Source: Methanosarcina sp. Ant1 (GTDB lineage Archaea > Halobacteriota > Methanosarcinia > Methanosarcinales > Methanosarcinaceae). From it: a stretch of 47,504 nucleotides of DNA. Under the pieces are notes generated by a model, which made no database searches, was not told the DNA's origin, and saw nothing but the letters and a program-made list of their open reading frames with translations. Positions 27,953-36,571 of the stretch are shown one piece after another. The stretch covers positions 1-47,504 of the forward strand of contig MDTP02000058.1 of assembly GCA_001714685.2 (NCBI GenBank), given 5' to 3'. Position numbers and translations under genes: made by a program. Within the stretch, counting starts at the first letter, position 1, and every line of letters begins with the position of its first letter.

Positions 27953-28023
27953 AATCAAAGTTGCGCTGGCGCGAACATCGTACCCCGTTGCTTGCAGCGG
28001 GATGCGCCAGTGCGAGTTTGATT
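27953..28023. terminator. Long GC-rich hairpin between convergent operons
   Basis: The outer arms are aatcaaagttgcgctggcgc and gcgccagtgcgagtttgatt, with an inner stem CCCGTTG/CAGCGGG. It is markedly GC-rich in AT-rich surroundings. The position, between nikO and the convergent binding-protein gene, fits a bidirectional terminator or mRNA-end stabiliser. No long T-run follows, so a repeated palindromic element is also possible. Confidence 0.5.
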
Positions 28024-28127
28024 AAAATGGAGTTTTTTCCATAAATTATTTTCTCATTGTCCTTCTCTCGATCTTTTTCTGCTATTTCATGCCACTTATT
28101 TCAAGATTTATTCTCTTCAATGTTCTA

Positions 28128-29738
28128 TCAGCTTTCAATGTATATTTCAGGATTCAGGAAGAAACCGTGCACCGTTGTGTCAAAGACCAGACCTTTTACG
28201 GAGTCTTTTTTGGCTACAGCGCAGCCGTAATAGCAGACTGGGATTATTGGCTGTTCCTCGTGCACAAAAGCCTGTATCTCATTGAATTTTGCGTACCTTT
28301 TTTTGAGATCTGCGATTCCGTTTGCTTCGGTTATCATGGCATCAAGCTTGGGATTTGAATATCCTCCCCGGTTTCCATCTCCTCCTGTTATGTACATGTC
28401 ATTGAAGACATAACTCGGGTCTGCAACATTTGAAACTCCCATAGTAGAAAGCAGAAGGTTCCAGTCGCCACTCTTCAGCCTGTCTGATATACCTCCCCAT
28501 TCCATTACTTCGTACTTAATGTCAATTCCAAGGTTTTTGTACTGGGCTGCCATGGTTTCTCCTATAGGCGGAAGCCCGGGGCGGTTTGGATAGGTTAGAA
28601 GGCCCAATTTAAGGGTTTTTCCATCTTTTTCCCTTATGCCGTCTCCATTGGAATCCACCCATCCAGCTTCAGTAAGCAGCCTTTTTGCTTTTTCTGGGTC
28701 ATAATTATAGGGTTTCAGATCACTGTTAACCCAGTGCATTTCAGGAAGGAAAATACCGATTGCAGGTCTTCCAACTCCAAAGAGAACGTTTTTGGCCATA
28801 TCTTCCCGATCTATTCCGTAAGAAAGTGCTTGCCTGACTCCTTTATCTGAAAGAGCCGTATTGTTTGCATTCGTTTCAAGAATGTATTCGTTGGCAGTGT
28901 TAAATTTTTCAACGCTGATTCCAGGTAAGGCATCAAGCCGGTCTACTTCGTTGTAGGGAACATCAAGAGTATAATCTATTTCTCCGCTTTCAATTGCCAT
29001 TGCCCGGGTATTTGGGTCTTCAATTGTCTTGAATGTAATCTTGTCAAGCCTGGGTTTGCCTCCCCACCAGTAGTCATTTTTCACAAATACAAGAGTGTAA
29101 ACCTTATCGTCATAGGACTCTATTTTGAAAGGTCCCGTTCCTATAGGGACTCCCATTTCCCCGTTTTTATCTATTGATTTCGGGCTGAAGATAACTGCTT
29201 TTGAATAATGGAGAGTCTCTGGAAGCACAGGATTTGGTTCTTTTGTTTTAATTTGCAGGGTATGATTGTCCAGCACGTTGATACTTCCAATCTTTGTCAA
29301 CTGGTCCAGCTTTTTGTTATTTTTTATATCCCATTCCAGGGAAAACTTCACGTCTTCTGCTGTAAATGGATCTCCGTTGCTGAAGGACACATTTTTTTTC
29401 AGTTCGAATTCCCATGTATTATTGTCAACAGCTTTCCAGGAAGTCGCAAGGTAAGGTTTTAAGGAAAAGTCGTTGTTGCATTTTACCAGGTATTCGGTCA
29501 CAAGCTCGTTAGTTTCTTCACATACAAGCGGGTCTATGTTATTGATTGCCCACATTACCCCCATTGTGAGATTTTTATCTCCTGATGTTTTTTGTATTGG
29601 AAGAGAGGTCGATTCCTCTGTTGCGACTTTCTCTTTTCCGGCTGATCCAGTGCAGCCCGAAATGCAAAGAGATGCGGTCAGGAGAATGAGAATTAGTATT
29701 AAAGTAAAGACTGAAGTCCCTTTATTATCTATTTTCAT
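28128..29738 (-). CDS. ABC transporter substrate-binding lipoprotein (SBP family 5), second copy
   Basis: A protein of 536 residues. The signal sequence with lipobox LCISGC places Cys29 as the likely lipidated residue. The SBP_bac_5 domain follows, with FSLKPYLATSWK, NTWEFELKKNVSFSNGDPFTAEDVKFSLEWD, IGTGPFKI and DPNTRAMAIESGEIDYTLDVP, as in NikA/OppA/CntA proteins. Last gene of the leftward opp operon, after the second methyltransferase. Proposed role: binding extracellular nickel, a chelate or peptide and delivering it to the permease pair. It is related but not identical to the SBP at 34112. The ligand is not readable from sequence. Confidence 0.88.
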   Translation of the reverse strand: MKIDNKGTSVFTLILILILLTASLCISGCTGSAGKEKVATEESTSLPIQKTSGDKNLTMGVMWAINNIDPLVCEETNELVTEYLVKCNNDFSLKPYLATSWKAVDNNTWEFELKKNVSFSNGDPFTAEDVKFSLEWDIKNNKKLDQLTKIGSINVLDNHTLQIKTKEPNPVLPETLHYSKAVIFSPKSIDKNGEMGVPIGTGPFKIESYDDKVYTLVFVKNDYWWGGKPRLDKITFKTIEDPNTRAMAIESGEIDYTLDVPYNEVDRLDALPGISVEKFNTANEYILETNANNTALSDKGVRQALSYGIDREDMAKNVLFGVGRPAIGIFLPEMHWVNSDLKPYNYDPEKAKRLLTEAGWVDSNGDGIREKDGKTLKLGLLTYPNRPGLPPIGETMAAQYKNLGIDIKYEVMEWGGISDRLKSGDWNLLLSTMGVSNVADPSYVFNDMYITGGDGNRGGYSNPKLDAMITEANGIADLKKRYAKFNEIQAFVHEEQPIIPVCYYGCAVAKKDSVKGLVFDTTVHGFFLNPEIYIES

Positions 29739-29756
29739 AGAATTTCCCTTCCCAAA

Positions 29757-30518
29757 TTATTTTTTCCCGTAAATCAAATGGTATTCGTAATTGAAAGCTA
29801 TCCGTTTTCGGAAAGACATAGCTCTCTTCTGGATTTCGATAATCTCCTTTAGGTCCAGATCCTTTACATTTTCAAACCCTGCCTTCCAGAAGTATTCAAG
29901 CGTTTTTTCAGGAGGGGCTCCGTAAGGGTTTGGGAGTTCGTTATTGATTTCTCTGGAGTAATGCCCCTTTCTTGGGTTCCTTCTCTCAACAAGCAAAGTA
30001 CAGAAATCACTTACAAGCCTCCTTAACTTTGTTTCGAGTGAGCCGTCATTCCATAGCCCATCCACAACAATAAGCACTCCTCCTTTCCTAAGCACTTTTT
30101 TCCAGTTTCGAACCGCAGTATCCGGGTGCGGAAGGGTCCAGAGGAGGTGGCGGTTGACAACAACATCAAAAGTTTCCGCATCAAATGGAGGGACTTCGGC
30201 ATCTCCTTTTTTGAAGGTGTTATCAAACACTTTCTTAGACGCCTTTTCCCTGGCTTTTGCAAGCATTTTTTCCGAAAGGTCAAGACCTGTAACACGATGT
30301 CCCATCTCTGCAAACAGGAGCCCGATTTCACCGGTCCCGCAGCCTACATCGAGTACTTCTAGCCTTCTTGGGGGGAGCAGGCTTTTGAAAAGTCGTTTCC
30401 ATGCTTCCCTTTCTATTTCACTCTGAATTCCATGTCCTTCTTGGCTGTCGTAGGTCTCGGATGAGCCATCCCAGACACGGGCAATATTCTGTTTTATCTG
30501 GTTTTCCTGAGTAGTCAT
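29757..30518 (-). CDS. SAM-dependent methyltransferase in opp operon (second)
   Basis: A class I methyltransferase of 253 residues. Motif I is LEVLDVGCGTGEIGLLFAEMGH, then GLDLSEKMLAKA, DAEVPPFDAETFDVVVNRHLLWTLPHPDTAVRNWKKVLRKGG. The N-terminus has GHGIQSEIEREAWKRLF, shared with the methyltransferase at 35751. Its start overlaps the stop of the upstream ATPase by 4 nt (ATGA), so it is co-translated with the transporter, and the binding-protein gene follows 19 bp later. Methylation of a metallophore or other transported ligand is a hypothesis from context. Confidence 0.88.
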   Translation of the reverse strand: MTTQENQIKQNIARVWDGSSETYDSQEGHGIQSEIEREAWKRLFKSLLPPRRLEVLDVGCGTGEIGLLFAEMGHRVTGLDLSEKMLAKAREKASKKVFDNTFKKGDAEVPPFDAETFDVVVNRHLLWTLPHPDTAVRNWKKVLRKGGVLIVVDGLWNDGSLETKLRRLVSDFCTLLVERRNPRKGHYSREINNELPNPYGAPPEKTLEYFWKAGFENVKDLDLKEIIEIQKRAMSFRKRIAFNYEYHLIYGKK

Positions 30519-31231
30519 GTATTGATTCCTCTTTTTATATTTTCAACTGAAGTAATAGTTCCATCTTCGAGATAGGCAATCCTGTGGCAGACCCTCCTTA
30601 ACACTTCAAGGTCATGAGAGATCAGCAGGTAGGAAACTCCAGTTTCTTTCTGGAGTTTTTGCATAAGGCGCAGGATCTGAGCCTGGACTGAGACATCAAG
30701 CATTGAGGTTGGCTCGTCCGCTACCACAAAAGCTGGAGAAAGAGACATGATCCTGGCGAGCACAATCCTTTGGATCTCACCTCCGCTGAGGTGGCTAGGA
30801 TAGCGAGCCAGATGTTCCGGGCGGAGTCCTGTGAGTTCGGCCAGTTCTTCTCCTCTCTCCAAAAGGGCATTTTTTTTGAGCCCTGAATGGAGCTTCAGGG
30901 GCTCTATGAGATTCTCAAAAGCTTTCATGCGTGGATCAAGGGAAGTTTCTGGGTGCTGGAAAATCATCTGAACTTTCGGGCGCAATTCTCTAAACTCCTT
31001 TTTGCCCATTCTCAGGATATCTTTTCCCTGAACAAGGATTTTCCCATATGTGGGTTTTTCAAGTCCTACAATACACCTTCCAATCGTGGTCTTTCCGGAT
31101 CCGCTTTTTCCAAAAAGTCCAAACGTTTCTCCCGCCTCTACGGAAAAACTGACGTTTTTGAACACCTCTGAATTCCCAAACTTCATTGCCAGCTCGTTTA
31201 CTGCAAGGACTGGAAGTGACACCTTATCCAA
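30515..31231 (-). CDS. ABC transporter ATPase, OppF/NikE type
   Basis: A protein of 238 residues. Walker A is FGKSGSGKTT, Q-loop MIFQHPETS, signature HLSGGEIQR, Walker B FVVADEPTSMLD and H-loop LISHDLEVL. It is shorter than typical OppF because the C-terminal oligopeptide extension is minimal, as in NikE. It overlaps the preceding ATPase by 34 nt. It pairs with the ATPase at 31198 to drive the permeases. Confidence 0.9.
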   Translation of the reverse strand: MDKVSLPVLAVNELAMKFGNSEVFKNVSFSVEAGETFGLFGKSGSGKTTIGRCIVGLEKPTYGKILVQGKDILRMGKKEFRELRPKVQMIFQHPETSLDPRMKAFENLIEPLKLHSGLKKNALLERGEELAELTGLRPEHLARYPSHLSGGEIQRIVLARIMSLSPAFVVADEPTSMLDVSVQAQILRLMQKLQKETGVSYLLISHDLEVLRRVCHRIAYLEDGTITSVENIKRGINT

Positions 31232-32139
31232 CCTCCATTATGAGTTTTCATCTCAGGGTGCTGTCTGGAACACTCAAAGCCCGAATTTTTGCACCTTTCA
31301 TGAAAAAAACAACCCTCTGGAAGCCTTATCCTGCTTGGACTCTGCCCTATCAGGGGAACAAGCCCATTTCGAGGATGAGCCCTGATAAGCCCTCTTGTAT
31401 AGGGATGCAGTGGTTCGCTCAGGACTTTTGAAGCCTCGTCCAACTCAACTATCTCCCCTGCATACATTACGGCTATCCGGTCGCAAACCTCAAGAGCCAG
31501 ATCGAGGTCATGGGTGATCAGCAGCATCGTTTTACCGTACTCTTTTTTTATTTTAGTGAAAAGGTCTACTGCACCTGCTTTTGCCTCGGGGTCAAGCCCT
31601 TTAGTGGGTTCATCCGCAATCAGAAGTTCGGGCTCAAAGGAAAGAGACATGCAGGCTATCAGCCTCTGCCTCATGCCTCCGGAAAGCTGATGAGGATAGA
31701 GATCTAAAAGTTTTTCAGGGTCTTTTAAAAGGAGTTTTTCCATGAGCTTTAGGGCTTTTTTGATTCCCTCTTTTTTATCAATCCCCCTTTCTTCGTAAAC
31801 CTCCTTTATCTGAAGCCCGTTTTTCAAAACAGGGTTCAGAGACCCGGCCGGGTTCTGCGGCATGAGTGCGATATGCTTTCCCCTGATTTTCCTGAGTTCT
31901 GAGGGTTTAATGGAAAAAATGTCCTGACCTTGGAAAAAAATATTTCCTGAAACCTCTGCATTTGTCGGCAGAAGCCTGAGTATAGCAAGTCCGATAACCG
32001 ATTTTCCTGATCCGCTTTCTCCTATAAGTCCGAAGGTTTCCCCTTCCTTTATATCAAAGGATGCATGAGAGACCGCTTTCACACTGTCCTCTCCTGTGTG
32101 AAACTCTACAGAAAGGTCGTTTATCTCAATCAGGCTCAA
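31198..32139 (-). CDS. ABC transporter ATPase, OppD/NikD type
   Basis: A protein of 313 residues. Walker A is IGESGSGKSVIG, Q-loop LMPQNPAGSLNPV, signature HQLSGGMRQR, Walker B LLIADEPTKGLD and H-loop LITHDLDLAL. The C-terminal oligopeptide extension has a four-cysteine cluster (CFFHERC...FECSRQHP...WIRCHF). Its start overlaps the permease stop by 4 nt (ATGA). Confidence 0.9.
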   Translation of the reverse strand: MSLIEINDLSVEFHTGEDSVKAVSHASFDIKEGETFGLIGESGSGKSVIGLAILRLLPTNAEVSGNIFFQGQDIFSIKPSELRKIRGKHIALMPQNPAGSLNPVLKNGLQIKEVYEERGIDKKEGIKKALKLMEKLLLKDPEKLLDLYPHQLSGGMRQRLIACMSLSFEPELLIADEPTKGLDPEAKAGAVDLFTKIKKEYGKTMLLITHDLDLALEVCDRIAVMYAGEIVELDEASKVLSEPLHPYTRGLIRAHPRNGLVPLIGQSPSRIRLPEGCFFHERCKNSGFECSRQHPEMKTHNGGWIRCHFQSLQ

Positions 32140-33038
32140 TATATTTCCCCCCCTTCATGGTTCGGATCAAGGATGTCTCTGATTCCGTCTCCAAGTATAC
32201 TGAAGATCACCACAAAGAAAGTGATTGCAAGTCCAGGGAAGATTGTCTGGTACGGAGCAGTCCTCATAAATTCCTTTCCCGCAGAAAGCATCGCTCCCCA
32301 TTCAGGAATATCTGCAGGTAGCCCTATTCCAAGAAAACTGAGTGTGGCAATTGAAAGAATTACATGCCCAAGGTCGATTGTGGCAAGTACAAGAACAGGA
32401 GCAATGGCATTGGGTACAATGTGCTTTCTGATAATGTAAAAATCGCCTGCACCGCTTGTAACAGCAGAAAGGACAAACTCCTGTCTTTTAAGGGATAGAA
32501 CCTGCCCCCGCATCACTCTTGCATAATGTGCCCACTGGACTATGGAAAGAGCAAGTATGAGGTTAAAAACTCCGCTGCCAAGAACTCCCAGAATTGTAAG
32601 GGCAAATATGACGCCAGGAAACGAAAGAAAGATATCTATAACCCTTGAAAGAGTTTCATCCACAATTCCTCCGTAATAGCCTGCAGCACAACCCATAACG
32701 GTTCCAAAAAGCAAAGAAATAAGAACTACTCCAAAGGCGATTGAGAGAGAGGTCTGGGCACCTATGAGGATCCTGCTCAGAAGATCCCTTCCAAGGTAAT
32801 CCGTGCCCAGAAGATGCTCACCTGATGGGCTAAGGTTTTTGTTTTTGAGGTCAATTGTATTTGGATTGTAAGGAGAAATTAAAGGGGCAAAAAGGGCAAG
32901 CCCGATGAAAAGCAAAAGCGCTACCAGAGCAAAGAGCATATCTTTTCTTTGAAAAACTTTTTTTACAAAATCACTGCCATAAGCTTCTGGTAGCAACAAG
33001 CCTTCTTTCCTGAATTTATCAGCAAATATATTATCCAT
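32136..33038 (-). CDS. ABC transporter permease, OppC/NikC type
   Basis: A protein of 300 residues with a cytoplasmic N-terminus, then a first membrane helix LFALVALLLFIGLALFAPLI. The NLSPSGEHLLGTDYLGRDLLSRIL motif is diagnostic of OppC/DppC/NikC. The EAA-type loop is seen around SAVTSGAGDFYIIRKHIVPNAI. Four to five further helices follow. It pairs with the permease at 33043, 4 bp upstream. Confidence 0.9.
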   Translation of the reverse strand: MDNIFADKFRKEGLLLPEAYGSDFVKKVFQRKDMLFALVALLLFIGLALFAPLISPYNPNTIDLKNKNLSPSGEHLLGTDYLGRDLLSRILIGAQTSLSIAFGVVLISLLFGTVMGCAAGYYGGIVDETLSRVIDIFLSFPGVIFALTILGVLGSGVFNLILALSIVQWAHYARVMRGQVLSLKRQEFVLSAVTSGAGDFYIIRKHIVPNAIAPVLVLATIDLGHVILSIATLSFLGIGLPADIPEWGAMLSAGKEFMRTAPYQTIFPGLAITFFVVIFSILGDGIRDILDPNHEGGEIY

Positions 33039-33042
33039 AATA

Positions 33043-33984
33043 TCAGCCGTACCTTATCCGCGGGTCTAAATGCGTATAGATTATATCGACAATGAAATTC
33101 ACAACTAGAAACATCGTAACAATGGCAAGTACACAGCCCTGTATCATGGGCAGGTCTCTGGCTGAAATAGAGTCTACGAGGAGGCTTCCTATACCTGGCC
33201 AGGCAAAGATCTTTTCAATAACAACAGCTCCCCCGAGCAGGCTTCCCATTTGAAAACCAATAACAGTAACAATAGGGAGCATTGCGTTTTTAAGAGCGTG
33301 ACGGCTTACTATTTTCCACATTGGAAGCCCTTTGGATTTCGCAAACATGATATATTCCTGCCCCATAGTTTCGAGCATGCATGTCCTGGTGATCCTCATA
33401 ACAGCAGCAACTGAATGAAGGGAAAGAGCTACTGCAGGCAAAAACAGGTTTTCTAAGTTTCCGTATCCTGATACAGGAACAAGTTTCAGCTTAAGAGAAA
33501 ATATCAGGATGAGAATCAGCGCCACCCAGAATCCAGGCATAGAAACCCCAAAAAGTGTTGCAACCCTCAGGATATGGTCCGAGAGCTGGTTTTCTCGAAG
33601 AGCAGAATAAATTCCCAGGCTTATTCCTGCAACAGCTGCAAGAACCATACTTGCCCCTGCAAGCTGGATCGTTGCCGGAAGACGCAAAGCCAGTAAGTAC
33701 AGGACAGGTTTTTTAAAGACATAGGAAGTCCCTATATCGCCTGTTAGTATGGCTTTTTTCACCCATGTGTAAAACTGCAGATAAAGTGGATCGTTAAGGT
33801 TGTACCGGCTTGAAATCTGCTCAAGCTGTTCTTTAGTCACGCTGTCTTCGATGCCTACAATGGTGTGCTTGATAATCAGCTCAGCTGTGCCTCCTGGAAT
33901 CAAGTTCACAAGGAAAAAGGTCAGAGCACAGACAGCAAATACTGTAATTGCCATGAACCCCACCCTTTTTACAAAATAGTTCAT
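33043..33984 (-). CDS. ABC transporter permease, OppB/NikB type
   Basis: A protein of 313 residues. The N-terminal helix MNYFVKRVGFMAITVFAVCALTFFLV is standard for OppB/NikB. The rest carries RLPATIQLAGASMVLAAVAG, RITRTCMLETMGQEYIMFAKSKGLP and the EAA loop HALKNAMLPIVTVIG, then VVIEKIFAWPGIG. The gene follows the first binding-protein gene after a 127-bp gap that holds two hairpins. Confidence 0.9.
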   Translation of the reverse strand: MNYFVKRVGFMAITVFAVCALTFFLVNLIPGGTAELIIKHTIVGIEDSVTKEQLEQISSRYNLNDPLYLQFYTWVKKAILTGDIGTSYVFKKPVLYLLALRLPATIQLAGASMVLAAVAGISLGIYSALRENQLSDHILRVATLFGVSMPGFWVALILILIFSLKLKLVPVSGYGNLENLFLPAVALSLHSVAAVMRITRTCMLETMGQEYIMFAKSKGLPMWKIVSRHALKNAMLPIVTVIGFQMGSLLGGAVVIEKIFAWPGIGSLLVDSISARDLPMIQGCVLAIVTMFLVVNFIVDIIYTHLDPRIRYG

Positions 33985-34024
33985 GCTTCCTCCTCAACGC
34001 TGGCAGATGGCAGGTTTGCCTGTC

Positions 34025-34077
34025 CACTCGCATCATTTCGAGTGAAGGGAAGGGCACAGGCTTAAAACCTGTGCTTT
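34025..34077 (-). promoter_or_regulatory. Two intercistronic hairpins after the first binding-protein gene
   Basis: Perfect stems are GCACAGG/CCTGTGC (34054-34060 with 34068-34074) and CACTCG/CGAGTG (34025-34030 with 34039-34044). They sit in the only large gap of the operon, directly downstream of the binding-protein gene. Such hairpins often stabilise or partly terminate transcripts so that the binding protein is made in excess. Confidence 0.5.
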
Positions 34078-34111
34078 TTCCAGACTCTCTTCAGCTTACT
34101 CCCTTCAGCTT

Positions 34112-35719
34112 TTACTTTTCGATATACATATCAGCATTTATGCGATAGTCATGGGCTGTCGGGTCAAACACATAACCTTTTACGTAGTCTTTCTTCACTA
34201 TCGCACAACCGTAGTAAGCCACAATTATCATAGGCTGTTCTTCATTCACGATAGCTTCGACCTCATTGAATTTCTTATAGCGTTCATTCAGGTCTGTGAT
34301 TTTTCTGGCATCTTTAATCAGAGAGTCTACTTTAGGATTGGAATACCCAGGCCCATTGTCAGCCCCGCCTGTCATATACCAGTTAGTAAGAATGTAGTCT
34401 GGATCCGGAACCATGGCAACATTGGCCGCTAAAAGGTAGAGGTCCCAGTTTCCATTCTTCCTTCTTTCGTCTAGTGACCCGAACTCCTGAACCTGTGTTT
34501 CGACACTTATGCCTGCCTCCTTCAACTGAGCAGCGATAGCTTCAGCCATTGGGGGAAGCCCTGGGCGCTGGGAGTAAGTCATTAAGTTCAATTTAAGGGG
34601 TTTTCCGTCCTTTTCCCTTATCCCGTCCCCGTTAGTGTCCACCCAGCCTGCAGCTTTCAGGAGTTCATCGGCTTTCTTAAGGTCCCTGGTGTAGGGCTTC
34701 AAATTCTTATTTGCCCAGACCATCGTGGGCAGGAAGGGGCCCGCAGCGGGTTCTCCAACATTATAGAGCACATGTTCGGCTATGTCCTGCCTGTCAATAG
34801 CATAAGACATTGCCTGTCTTACTCTGATATCATCAAGTGGTGAGTGTTTCAGGTTTAGCTCAAGCTTGTAGTCTCTTGGAGTTTTGTATTTCTCAACGGT
34901 TATGCCGTCTATTGCGTTAATCCGGTCCGTTTCACTGTATGGTACATCAGCGGTAAAATCAACTTCCCCATTTTCGATTGACATTGCCCTTGTGTTTGGG
35001 TCAGGTATCCCTTTAATGATCATCTTGTCAAGCCCAACTTTTCCTCCCCACCAGTTTTCGTTCCTCACAACTGTGAGAATCCCGCTCTGCTCATCGAAAG
35101 AGTCAAATTTATAAGGTCCTGTTCCTACAGGCTTTACGTACTTTCCGTCTTTATCAAAGGACGAAGGGCCTATTATCGCAGTTGTGGGATAATGCAGGAC
35201 TCCGGGAACAATCGGGTTGAGTTCAGAGGTTTTAATCCTGAAGGTGTAATCATCTACAACGTCAATTGAACTTGCTTTTAGCATGGAAGCGACTCTCGAG
35301 TCTTTTGCAATGACATTTTCAAGGGAGGATTTAACTTCCTTTGCAGTCATTTTGGTCCCATCATGGAAAGTAACATCATTCTTTAGATTGAACTCCCAGG
35401 TATTGTTATCAATCTGTTTCCATGAAGTTGCAAGCCCGGGTTTCAGCGAGAAATCAGGATTTGCACCAACCAGCGTTTCGGTTATGGCAGCTTTTTCACA
35501 GACCAGGGTGCCACCATCTCCATCCACTATATCGATCGATTTTATCTCCCACATTTCTCCAAGTACAAGGGTGTTTGATTGGGTGGTATTGTTGTATTGG
35601 GAGGTATTATTTTGCTTTGTTTCCTCTCCTTTCGTGCTGGTGCACCCGGAGGTTATTAGTATGGCACAGGTCAGCAGGAGAATTAACAGTATCATTAGGG
35701 TGGATCGTTTATTTTTCAT
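34112..35719 (-). CDS. ABC transporter substrate-binding lipoprotein (SBP family 5), first copy
   Basis: A protein of 535 residues. The signal peptide ends at LITSGCTST, giving a lipobox-like Cys near residue 26, followed by an Asn/Thr-rich linker. The SBP_bac_5 domain shows FSLKPGLATSWKQIDNNTWEFNLK, TFHDGTKMTAKEVKSSLE and VGTGPYKFDSF, as in NikA/CntA-type proteins. GGAGAT lies a few bases before the ATG. It is the second gene of the operon after the first methyltransferase (31-bp gap). Two diverged binding proteins share one permease-ATPase set, so they may recognise different forms of a chelate. Confidence 0.9.
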   Translation of the reverse strand: MKNKRSTLMILLILLLTCAILITSGCTSTKGEETKQNNTSQYNNTTQSNTLVLGEMWEIKSIDIVDGDGGTLVCEKAAITETLVGANPDFSLKPGLATSWKQIDNNTWEFNLKNDVTFHDGTKMTAKEVKSSLENVIAKDSRVASMLKASSIDVVDDYTFRIKTSELNPIVPGVLHYPTTAIIGPSSFDKDGKYVKPVGTGPYKFDSFDEQSGILTVVRNENWWGGKVGLDKMIIKGIPDPNTRAMSIENGEVDFTADVPYSETDRINAIDGITVEKYKTPRDYKLELNLKHSPLDDIRVRQAMSYAIDRQDIAEHVLYNVGEPAAGPFLPTMVWANKNLKPYTRDLKKADELLKAAGWVDTNGDGIREKDGKPLKLNLMTYSQRPGLPPMAEAIAAQLKEAGISVETQVQEFGSLDERRKNGNWDLYLLAANVAMVPDPDYILTNWYMTGGADNGPGYSNPKVDSLIKDARKITDLNERYKKFNEVEAIVNEEQPMIIVAYYGCAIVKKDYVKGYVFDPTAHDYRINADMYIEK

Positions 35720-35750
35720 TTAGGAATCTCCTTTTCCTGTCTGATGGCTT

Positions 35751-36518
35751 TTATTTCCGGCCGCAGACGAGATAGTATTGATAGCTGCTTAGAACTCGTT
35801 CACTTAATGGCATGCTCTCTTTCTGGGTCCCTATAACTTCTTTCAGGTCAAAAGTTCGAATATCCTCAAAACCCGTACTCGACAGGTACTCTTCAACTTT
35901 TTCAAGTGGGGCCCCTCCAGCGTGCGGAAGACTGGCTTTGAGTTTCTCCGAATATCCGCAGTGCCCTTTTCGGGGGTCTTTTCTTTCGACAAGCAGGGTC
36001 AGAAGGTCACTTCCAGCCCTTCGAATCTTTGTTTCCAGGCTTCCGTTGTCCCAAACTCCATCAATAATCACAACCCTTCCACCTTTTCGCAGCACTTTTT
36101 TCCAGTTTTTGATTGCAGTGTCAGGGTGAGGAAGAGTCCAGAGAAGATGGCGGTTAAACACAATGTCAAAAGAAGAGGCATCATAATGTGGATTTTCGGC
36201 ATCTACTTCCTCAAATGTTATGTCAACTCTAAAAGCTTCAGCCTTTGATTTAGCTACTTTTAGCATTTTTCTTGAAATGTCGATTCCCGTAACCTCATGC
36301 CCCATCTCCGAAAACAGTATGCTTAACTCCCCTGTACCGCAGCCGACATCGAGGATCTTCAAACCTCTCTCCGGGAATACCTCCCGAAAAATACGTTTCC
36401 AGGCATCTCTTTCTTTTTCACTCTGGATTCCGTGTCCTGCGTGGGTGTCAAAAGTTTCGGATGCAAGGTCCCATTTATGGGCTACAAGCTCTTTAATCTG
36501 AAGTTCTGGCGCAGACAT
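35751..36518 (-). CDS. SAM-dependent methyltransferase, first gene of opp operon
   Basis: A class I methyltransferase of 255 residues. Motif I is KILDVGCGTGELSILFSEMGH, then GIDISRKMLKVAKSKA and FDIVFNRHLLWTLPHPDTAIKNWKKVLRKGGR. The N-terminus LASETFDTHAGHGIQSEKERDAWKRIF matches its paralog at 29757. It is the promoter-proximal gene, 54 bp downstream of a candidate operator. That a methyltransferase leads the operon suggests its product is needed with the transporter. The substrate is unknown. Confidence 0.88.
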   Translation of the reverse strand: MSAPELQIKELVAHKWDLASETFDTHAGHGIQSEKERDAWKRIFREVFPERGLKILDVGCGTGELSILFSEMGHEVTGIDISRKMLKVAKSKAEAFRVDITFEEVDAENPHYDASSFDIVFNRHLLWTLPHPDTAIKNWKKVLRKGGRVVIIDGVWDNGSLETKIRRAGSDLLTLLVERKDPRKGHCGYSEKLKASLPHAGGAPLEKVEEYLSSTGFEDIRTFDLKEVIGTQKESMPLSERVLSSYQYYLVCGRK

Positions 36519-36571
36519 TAACCACTACATGCCTACCTGTGATTAATAACTTTCGATTTTGTATTACTAAT

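Noticed and set aside
16203-36518. Staphylopine-type opine metallophore operon
   Set aside because: No opine dehydrogenase (CntM) or histidine racemase (CntK) is present in the window, so only a nicotianamine-like product is proposed.
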